This document shows, one piece after another, positions 1 to 4,851 of a stretch of 8,270 bases of DNA. Every line of letters begins with the position of its first letter. Position 1 is the first letter of the stretch. A model generated the notes under the pieces. That model saw only the letters and a program-made list of their open reading frames with translations, was not told where the DNA came from and ran no database searches. Source of the DNA: Ignavibacteria bacterium (GTDB lineage: Bacteria; Bacteroidota; Ignavibacteria; Ignavibacteriales; Ignavibacteriaceae). A program made the position numbers and the translations under genes. Location: assembly GCA_030648225.1 (NCBI GenBank), contig JAUSIA010000314.1, positions 1 to 8,270 on the forward strand, written 5' to 3'.

Positions 1-1
1 A

Positions 2-673
2 ATTACTTAAAGCATACAACACAATATTCGCTCCAAACTTCAGCGCTTCCTCTCTTTTTTCTTCAGGGTCATTATGAACTTCTGCATCTGCCCAGCCATC
101 ACTCGGATTGGCTTCAAAGGTGTAATAAACAGCAAGCCGTCCATCTATAAAAATTCCAAAACCTTGTGCAGGATTTTCATCATGCTTATGTGTTTTTGGC
201 GGACCTGATGAAAAATCGTAAAGGATATTATAAATACTATGCGAATAAGGAAGCTCGGTAAATTCTTTATCAGGAAAAACTTTTTTCATTTCTCTTCTTA
301 AAGCTTTATCCAAACCATAATCATCATCTATATAAAGAAAGCCGCCATTCTCCAGATATTTTCTCAGCCTCTCAGCTTCGTTGTTTGTAAAGACAATGTT
401 TCCATGCCCGGTCATAAAAAGGAAAGGATATGAAAAAATCTCATCACTTGAGAGATCAACAAATTTATATTCAGCTTTAACATTCAAACTTGTATTTACC
501 TGCAGATATTTCAACAGGTTTATTTCTGCTGAAGGATCGTTGTACCAGTCACCACCGCCATTATATTTTAACCTGGCAATTTGAAAGGCTCCCTCAGTTT
601 GAGATAAAACTTCCATGGAAGCAAAAATTAAAAAAAGAATGACTAATCTTATCATTTTATTACTTAAAAACAT
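2..673 (-). CDS. DUF4159 domain protein, exported, C-terminus cut by window edge
   Basis: The reading frame is open from the ATG at 673 (or the in-frame ATG at 655) to the left edge, giving 218 residues from the 655 start. A hydrophobic N-terminus (IRLVILFLIFASMEVLS from residue 2) followed by Gln-Thr looks like a signal peptide, so the protein is probably periplasmic. Recognisable DUF4159 segments are YNGGGDWYND (31-40), MTGHGNIVFT (81-90), the ENGGFLYIDDDYG stretch (102-114) and the terminal GANIVLYALSN. The family has a fold related to class I glutamine amidotransferases and commonly occurs near BatA, DUF58 and MoxR genes; its biochemical role is unknown. Residue 218 is close to the usual end of such proteins, so only a few residues are probably missing. 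It is transcribed away from the 55-residue/EVE gene pair. The family call is from memory of motifs; confidence is good for the family and nil for function. Confidence 0.8.
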   Translation of the reverse strand, partial: MFLSNKMIRLVILFLIFASMEVLSQTEGAFQIARLKYNGGGDWYNDPSAEINLLKYLQVNTSLNVKAEYKFVDLSSDEIFSYPFLFMTGHGNIVFTNNEAERLRKYLENGGFLYIDDDYGLDKALRREMKKVFPDKEFTELPYSHSIYNILYDFSSGPPKTHKHDENPAQGFGIFIDGRLAVYYTFEANPSDGWADAEVHNDPEEKREEALKFGANIVLYALSN

Positions 674-681
674 TTAAGAAT

Positions 682-710
682 AATATATCTGTAAAGAGAA
701 CTAATATCAA
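682..710 (-). promoter_or_regulatory. Possible sigma70-type promoter for the DUF4159 gene
   Basis: On the minus strand, TTGATA (710-705) is followed after exactly 17 bases by TATATT (687-682), a reasonable -35/-10 pair. The predicted transcript start is near 675, only a base or two before the ATG at 673. The mRNA would then be almost leaderless from the 673 start, or carry a roughly 20-base leader if translation begins at 655. No Shine-Dalgarno sequence is visible before either ATG. Promoter-like matches are common in AT-rich DNA, so this is tentative. Confidence 0.33.
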
Positions 711-752
711 TTTATAAAGAATGCAGGAGCTAATTTTGCCACCCTGTATAAT

Positions 753-783
753 TTGAATAAAACTTTATATTTTGTTTTATAAA
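753..783 (+). promoter_or_regulatory. Weak promoter candidate for the 55-aa/EVE operon
   Basis: On the plus strand TTGAAT (753-758) is followed by TATAAA (778-783) with a 19-base spacer, or by the overlapping TTATAA (777-782) with an 18-base spacer. This would give a leader of about 27 bases before the ATG at 817. The surrounding sequence is nearly pure A+T, so chance matches are expected. I saw no clear Bacteroidota-type TTTG/TAnnTTTG pair at correct spacing. Confidence 0.22.
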
Positions 784-816
784 AATTAAACAACATTTTT
801 ATTAAAAGGTAAATTA

Positions 817-984
817 ATGAGTATAAATAAAGAGGGGCATTTGAAAAATAAAATGCCGAAAAACCCGGCTTTGGAAGAAAGAATAAACTGGCATATTACA
901 CATACTAAAAATTGCAGCTGCCGAGAAATGCCTGAAAGTATCCGAAGAGAAATTGAAAAAAGAAAAAAGGGAGAATTAAAATGA
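817..984 (+). CDS. Unrecognised 55-residue Cys/His protein, coupled to EVE gene
   Basis: The frame starts at ATG 817, seven bases after a good Shine-Dalgarno AAAAGG (804-809), and ends with TGA at 982-984. That stop overlaps the next gene's ATG at 981 in an ATGA arrangement, so translation of the two is probably coupled. The protein is hydrophilic and basic, with no signal peptide or membrane segment. Its central part reads ERINWHITHTKNCSCREMPE (21-40): a Trp, then His26, His29, Cys33 and Cys35, followed by Arg and Pro. The H-x2-H-x3-C-x-C spacing could hold a metal ion, but this is inference. The tail (41-55) is a charged Lys/Arg/Glu stretch. I do not recognise a named family. The RBS, the overlap and the protein-like composition make it a real gene; its function is unknown, and the partner suggests a nucleic-acid or RNA-modification setting. 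Confidence 0.8.
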   Translation: MSINKEGHLKNKMPKNPALEERINWHITHTKNCSCREMPESIRREIEKRKKGELK

Positions 985-1439
985 AATACTGGTTAATGAA
1001 ATCCGAACCTGAAGTCTTTTCTATTGATGACCTGAAGAAGAATAAAACAACTCACTGGGATGGTGTGCGAAATTATCAGGCAAGAAATTTTATGAAAAAT
1101 GAAATGAAGATTGGAGATAAAGTTTTATTCTATCATAGTAATGCTGATCCATCTGCAGCAGTAGGCGTTGCGGAAGTTATTAAAGAAGGTTATGCAGACC
1201 ATACACAGTTTGACCCTGAGGATAACCATTACTTCCCTTCTTCAGATCCTAAAGATCCAATCTGGTTTATGGTTGATATAAAGTTTGTTGCGAAGTTTAA
1301 AAAACCTGTGCCCTTAGGTGAGATTAAAAAAAATCCTAAATTAAAAAAGATGAAACTCATTAAAAGAGGAAACCGTTTATCTGTAATGCCTGTTGAGAAG
1401 AATGAATTTGAAGAGACTGTAAAGATGGGAAGTAAGTAA
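981..1439 (+). CDS. EVE domain-containing protein (THYN1-like)
   Basis: This 152-residue protein is a complete single-domain EVE protein, a member of the PUA-like fold related to eukaryotic thymocyte nuclear protein 1. Diagnostic segments are YWLMKSEP at the N-terminus (3-10), HWDGVRNYQARNFM (25-38), the YHSN turn (51-54), GVAEV (62-66) and RGNRLSVMPV near the C-terminus (129-138). Trp26 and the Asn/Tyr/Gln/Arg of that block lie where the family binds a modified base. Members are known or proposed readers of modified bases in DNA or RNA and recur beside restriction and defence genes as well as in housekeeping settings. A Shine-Dalgarno AAGGGAG (967-973) sits seven bases before the ATG. The gene is the second of a two-gene plus-strand unit with the 55-residue protein and converges on the GNAT gene, whose stop is only 14 bases away. 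The ligand cannot be told from the sequence. Confidence 0.93.
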   Translation: MKYWLMKSEPEVFSIDDLKKNKTTHWDGVRNYQARNFMKNEMKIGDKVLFYHSNADPSAAVGVAEVIKEGYADHTQFDPEDNHYFPSSDPKDPIWFMVDIKFVAKFKKPVPLGEIKKNPKLKKMKLIKRGNRLSVMPVEKNEFEETVKMGSK

Positions 1440-1453
1440 TTCCTGCAATTTTT

Positions 1454-1918
1454 TTAAACCTTCCTTTTTGGGAGGTTTAGAGTGGCTGCGATTTTTTTCG
1501 TCATCTTATAATGTGGTATAACATCAAAAAGTGTGTGTGCTTCTTTTACGATTTCATAACCATGTTTCTCATAAAACTTAATTGCCAGATCGCGGGCATT
1601 TAAAATTATATTCTTCGCTCCTCTTTCTTTAATTTTCTCTTCAAGATAAGAAAGGATCATCGAACCGATTCCTTTTCCCTGCCATTCATCTTCAACAGCC
1701 ATATAACGTATCTGAGCTTCTTCATTTGAATTGAAATGTGCCCTCCCAACTCCAATAGGAATCCTGTCTTCATTACAAACCATTACGTGAATGGATTTAA
1801 CTTCAAGTTCATCCTTTTCACTTCCCTTTGGCTGGTTCCATGGTTTTCTTAAAATTCTCCAGCGGAGATTATAATACAATTCAAAATCATTTTGTGATGA
1901 TGGTTCAGTGATTATCAT
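1454..1918 (-). CDS. GNAT family N-acetyltransferase
   Basis: This 154-residue protein is a single GNAT domain, which transfers an acetyl group from acetyl-CoA to an amine. The acetyl-CoA binding loop is visible as QGKGIG (79-84) after the beta-strand IRYMAV (69-74), with the helix MILSYLEE following. The second family motif is NARDLAIKFYEKHGYEIV (106-123). The early region includes LRWRILRKPW (18-27), a pattern I associate with small stand-alone acetyltransferases of the ElaA/YjcF type. The substrate is not predictable. The ATG at 1918 overlaps the rmuC stop as ATGA, so the two are very likely translationally coupled. The C-terminus (NLPKRKV) is basic and encodes one arm of the convergent hairpin. 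No Shine-Dalgarno sequence is obvious, consistent with coupling. Confidence 0.88.
   Translation of the reverse strand: MIITEPSSQNDFELYYNLRWRILRKPWNQPKGSEKDELEVKSIHVMVCNEDRIPIGVGRAHFNSNEEAQIRYMAVEDEWQGKGIGSMILSYLEEKIKERGAKNIILNARDLAIKFYEKHGYEIVKEAHTLFDVIPHYKMTKKIAATLNLPKRKV
1456..1478. terminator. Convergent hairpin between EVE and GNAT genes, possible terminator
   Basis: AAACCTTCC (1456-1464) pairs with GGGAGGTTT (1470-1478) around a TTTTT loop: a 9-bp stem with one G-T wobble at the junction of two convergent genes. The position fits a shared terminator. Neither strand has a T-run immediately after the stem. On the plus strand TTTTTTT precedes it, and another run (1492-1498) starts only 13 bases later. 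The stem lies inside the last codons of the GNAT gene. It is therefore a plausible but non-classical terminator. Confidence 0.4.
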
Positions 1919-3255
1919 TCCACATCTTTTTGTCGGAATAAATCCTCATCATTTGGTTCTAATCCTTCTTCAATATCATCTGCACTATCCAATAATTGTT
2001 GAGGTAATGATCTTGTTGTATTTGCACCGAGTCTTTTTATTCTTTCAACACTACTTAGAAGATTTCCTCTTCCAGTGTACAATTTCTTCATCGCCTCTTC
2101 ATAACCTTTTTGCATACTTGCCATTCGTTTTCCCAAGTCTATCAAATCAGTAATCAAACCCTGGAACTTATCATATAGAGCACCGCTTTGTCTTGCTATT
2201 TCAAGAGCATTTCTGTTCTGGTTTTCCTGCCGCCAGATACTTGCAACAGTCCTCAAGGTTGCTAATAAAGTAGACGGGCTGACAATAACAATATTTCTAT
2301 CGAAGGCGTCATTAAAAAGATTAGGTTCATTCTGAACTGCTAATGCAAAAGCCGGCTCGACAGGCATAAACATTAATACAAAATCAAGGCTCTTAAGCTG
2401 ATAAAGTGACTGATAATTTTTTGAACTTAAATTTCTTAAATGATTTCTGATTGAAGTTATATGTTCTTTAATTGAAACCTGTCTTTGCAGATCATCTTCG
2501 GCAGAAATAAATTTTTCATAGGCAACAAGTGAAACTTTGGAATCAATAATTATACTTTTATTTTCAGGTAGACTTACTATAACATCCGGCTGGAATCTTC
2601 TTCCTTCTTCAGAATAAATAACCTCCTGGATTCTGTATTCCCTTCCTTTAACAAGCCCGGACTTTTCAAGAATACTCTCGAGAATAAATTCTCCCCAACT
2701 TCCCTGTGTTTTTGTTCCTCCTTTTAATGCCTGAGTTAAATTTTTTGCTTCCTGAGTAATCTGCAAGTTCACATCCTTAAGCATTTGAAGCTGTTCACGC
2801 AAAGATGCATTTCCTCTTATGTTTTCTTTACTGGTTTCTTCAACTTTCTTTTCAAATTTTGATATCTCTTCTCTCAGAGGTTGGATAATATTCTGCAAAC
2901 TGATTTTACTTTGTTCGGAAAATTTTGTTGTCTTTTCCTCAAAGATTTTGTTTGCAAGATTTTCAAACTCAACAGAAAATCTTTTCTGTAACTGTTCGAT
3001 TTCTTCTTTCTGTTCAGTCAACCTATTTAGAAGATTATCATAGTCAGCTTTAAGAGCCGAATTTAATGCACTAACTTCAACTATCTTTTGTCGATTCAGA
3101 TCCAGTTCTTCAGTGAGTTTGGTATTTGTCTCCTCAATAACTTTATTTCTTTCATGTAGTTGAGAAATCCTTACCGCATACTTACCCCTCATGAGAAGAA
3201 GAAATATTAATAATATGACTGATATCGATATAAAAATTATATATGAGATTTCCAT
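1915..3255 (-). CDS. rmuC: DNA recombination protein RmuC
   Basis: This 446-residue protein has the standard RmuC layout. An N-terminal membrane anchor (about 4-22, IIFISISVILLIFLLLM core) is followed by a long coiled coil (about 30-175) and then the RmuC domain (about 180-415). Signature stretches are TQGSWGEFILESILEKSGL (183-201), RRFQPDVIVSLP (219-230), IIIDSKVSL (235-243), LMFMPVEPAFALA (294-306) and SPSTLLATLRTVA (326-338). Asp224 and Asp238-Ser-Lys240 lie where the PD-(D/E)xK-like nuclease core of the family is expected. RmuC limits inversions at short inverted repeats in E. coli; its direct activity is uncertain. The ATG at 3255 is seven bases from the TOPRIM stop, and the Shine-Dalgarno-like AAGG begins inside that TAA. 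The acidic C-terminal tail (424-446) is variable. It is probably housekeeping, though it now follows a defence-like pair. Confidence 0.95.
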   Translation of the reverse strand: MEISYIIFISISVILLIFLLLMRGKYAVRISQLHERNKVIEETNTKLTEELDLNRQKIVEVSALNSALKADYDNLLNRLTEQKEEIEQLQKRFSVEFENLANKIFEEKTTKFSEQSKISLQNIIQPLREEISKFEKKVEETSKENIRGNASLREQLQMLKDVNLQITQEAKNLTQALKGGTKTQGSWGEFILESILEKSGLVKGREYRIQEVIYSEEGRRFQPDVIVSLPENKSIIIDSKVSLVAYEKFISAEDDLQRQVSIKEHITSIRNHLRNLSSKNYQSLYQLKSLDFVLMFMPVEPAFALAVQNEPNLFNDAFDRNIVIVSPSTLLATLRTVASIWRQENQNRNALEIARQSGALYDKFQGLITDLIDLGKRMASMQKGYEEAMKKLYTGRGNLLSSVERIKRLGANTTRSLPQQLLDSADDIEEGLEPNDEDLFRQKDVE

Positions 3256-3262
3256 AACAACC

Positions 3263-3832
3263 TTATGACTGAGAAAGATGATTTAATTTATTTATAAAAT
3301 ACTTAATGCTTGGGCAATTAGTATGATTTTTTGCCTGTGTAAAAGAAAATCCATTCTTTAATAAAATTTTGGTCATTAATCTTTTATTACCAAAGCCTCT
3401 TTGGAAATATTTAACTCTAAGATCACTCAAATATTCAAACGGATTTTGTTCATTTTCAGGAAATTCATTAAATAAATTCCCTTTTTTAAAAAAATTCCTC
3501 AATAAATTCGTATCTGCTAAGAACCAAGTTTCAATATGTTTTTTTGCAATCACCAATATGTAATCAGAAGATGGTGGAACAATTCTTTGATGTGTTATAG
3601 TATAACATGAATCATCGTGAAGATCTGTTAAAATTAAAAATTTGTTCGCCCCTTTTTGTTGTAATGCAGTTACAAAAGCTGTTAAATTATGAGGTAATAA
3701 ATTTCCAGCACCCTCAGCATTAATTATTTCTTCAATATAGTCAATATTCAAACTATTCATTAATTCTCTGAATTGTTCAGAGCTCAACAAAATCTTTTCT
3801 GTATCCCCTTCAACGATTATTCCTAATTTCAC
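3263..3832 (-). CDS. TOPRIM-like protein (DUF4276-type), partner of AAA ATPase
   Basis: I place the start at GTG 3832, which gives 189 residues and a GTGA overlap with the ATPase stop (3831-3829). The in-frame ATG at 3868 would add 12 residues read from inside the ATPase gene and place them before the first beta-strand. From GTG the protein opens with the TOPRIM strand and its catalytic glutamate: VKLGIIVEGDTEK (Glu8). FLILTDLHDD (65-74) gives the acidic second motif (Asp70, Asp73, Asp74), with His at the usual second Asp of DxD. VIAKKHIETWFLAD (94-107) and the C-terminal FGNK...CPSIKYFINKL pattern resemble DUF4276 proteins. TOPRIM domains cut or handle nucleic acid phosphodiesters with Mg2+. 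ATPase-plus-TOPRIM pairs occur in OLD-type, PARIS and AbiL defence systems. Family assignment is by eye; nuclease activity is inferred. The gene is A+T-rich and reaches to seven bases before rmuC. Confidence 0.75.
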   Translation of the reverse strand: MKLGIIVEGDTEKILLSSEQFRELMNSLNIDYIEEIINAEGAGNLLPHNLTAFVTALQQKGANKFLILTDLHDDSCYTITHQRIVPPSSDYILVIAKKHIETWFLADTNLLRNFFKKGNLFNEFPENEQNPFEYLSDLRVKYFQRGFGNKRLMTKILLKNGFSFTQAKNHTNCPSIKYFINKLNHLSQS

Positions 3833-4812
3833 CAAGGTACACCAGCCCCATAAATATTCGATAACCAAGCTTCGTCCATTCTTATTCCCTCAATATTTAA
3901 ATCCCGAGCATATTTAATTTCAGTTAAGCCATTCTTTTTATTTACTAAAATTAATTCTATAGGTTTTAGCTCTGATACTAAGGTCTGTGAATGAGTTGTA
4001 AGCCAGATATAAAATTTTTTTTCTTTACAAAACTTTCTAAACATTTTTACCAATTCTCGAATAATATAAGGATTCAAACCATTTTCTGGCTCTTCTATAC
4101 ATAAAAATTGTGGTTCCTTACTCTGGTATAATGCAGACAATAATATGAGAATATTTCTTGTTCCATCCGACACTAAACTAGTAGAAAATGGCGCATTATA
4201 ATATTCTTCAAAAAAATGTAAATTTTTCTTATTCGTTAAACTATCAATAATAACTTCAATATCTTTAAAATCAGGAATAAATAATGATAACCATTCTTTA
4301 AATTCTTCATTTAAATTTTCATCGTTTAACAATCTGTATAATACCTGTTCTAGATTATCTCCATCCAACCTAAGCTTTGAATCATCATTTATCGGTTCCT
4401 TAACATATTTTTCAAAGCCTATAAATAGTCTAGAAAAATTTTTAATAAATTGGACATAATCGGTTTTAGTATTCAAATCTTCAGTTATGGTTTTAGTATT
4501 CACACCTTCAGTTATAATATTAAATTTATCTTTTGAATATTTTGAATCAATAAATATATAATTCTTATAATCACCCAATTGGAAATAAAAGTCGTCACTA
4601 TTACTGTTAAAATTTGAAACTTGACTTACTCCTTCAAATAAACTAACTGGATTATCTCTAGAAGTACATAAACTCATAAACTCAAGAGCTTCAAAAATAT
4701 TAGATTTTCCGGCGGCATTTGAACCTACAAATACGGAAAATGGATTAGGTTCATTTATCTCTAGTGATTTGATAGACTTAAAATTTTCTATTTTTATTTT
4801 GGTAATATTCAT
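3829..4812 (-). CDS. ABC/OLD-type AAA ATPase (AAA_21-like)
   Basis: This is a 327-residue ATPase of the SMC/RecF/OLD class. ITKIKIENFKSI (3-14) is the typical first strand, and GSNAAGKSN (30-38) is the Walker A motif. SDGTRNILILLSAL (215-228) is the ABC signature, FLCIEEPENGLNP (236-248) contains Walker B with Glu240/Glu241, and LTTHSQTLVSEL (271-282) carries the His274 switch. The region between Walker A and the signature (about 60-210) is short, divergent and Asn/Asp/Lys-rich, with no long coiled coil. It includes a 9-residue tandem duplication at 100-117. Such ATPases act with a TOPRIM or other nuclease partner, which here follows directly with a 4-base overlap. The protein is shorter than typical AriA or OLD proteins and has no TOPRIM domain of its own. 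No Shine-Dalgarno sequence is seen in the A+T-rich 39-base gap after hutH. A role as sensor and energy module of a defence pair is inferred. Confidence 0.85.
   Translation of the reverse strand: MNITKIKIENFKSIKSLEINEPNPFSVFVGSNAAGKSNIFEALEFMSLCTSRDNPVSLFEGVSQVSNFNSNSDDFYFQLGDYKNYIFIDSKYSKDKFNIITEGVNTKTITEDLNTKTDYVQFIKNFSRLFIGFEKYVKEPINDDSKLRLDGDNLEQVLYRLLNDENLNEEFKEWLSLFIPDFKDIEVIIDSLTNKKNLHFFEEYYNAPFSTSLVSDGTRNILILLSALYQSKEPQFLCIEEPENGLNPYIIRELVKMFRKFCKEKKFYIWLTTHSQTLVSELKPIELILVNKKNGLTEIKYARDLNIEGIRMDEAWLSNIYGAGVPW
4462..4515 (-). repeat. 27-bp in-frame tandem duplication inside the ATPase gene
   Basis: Two adjacent 27-base copies (4462-4488 and 4489-4515) match at 25 of 27 positions; the two differences are at CAAATC versus CACACC. 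On the coding strand they encode ITEGVNTKT and ITEDLNTKT (residues 100-117). The duplication preserves the frame and lies in the variable insert between Walker A and the ABC signature. High identity points to a recent slippage event. Confidence 0.95.
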
Positions 4813-4851
4813 ATTTAAATATAACTATTTCTCTAATTAAGAATTTGGAGC
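4813..4851 (-). other. 39-base A+T-rich junction between hutH and the ATPase gene
   Basis: This is the longest gap in the minus-strand gene train and the upstream edge of the ATPase/TOPRIM cassette. I see no terminator hairpin and no Shine-Dalgarno sequence. A short promoter cannot be excluded in such A+T-rich sequence, but no -35/-10 pair stands out. If the cassette was inserted, this is where one boundary should lie. Confidence 0.4.

Noticed and set aside
381..584. Plus-strand frame opposite the DUF4159 gene
   Set aside because: It is antisense to a recognised family with no RBS or family-like features. The same holds for frames at 1908-2153, 2819-3043, 3369-3563, 5207-5392, 6215-6481 and 6858-7055.
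3833..3868. Extra 12-residue N-terminus (from ATG 3868) for the TOPRIM-like protein
   Set aside because: It is read wholly from within the ATPase gene in another frame, and the GTG at 3832 gives a neat GTGA junction just before the first TOPRIM strand.
3829..4812. Single-protein OLD nuclease or Gabija GajA
   Set aside because: The ATPase ends soon after the His switch and contains no TOPRIM domain; that domain is in the next gene, and no UvrD-type helicase is present.
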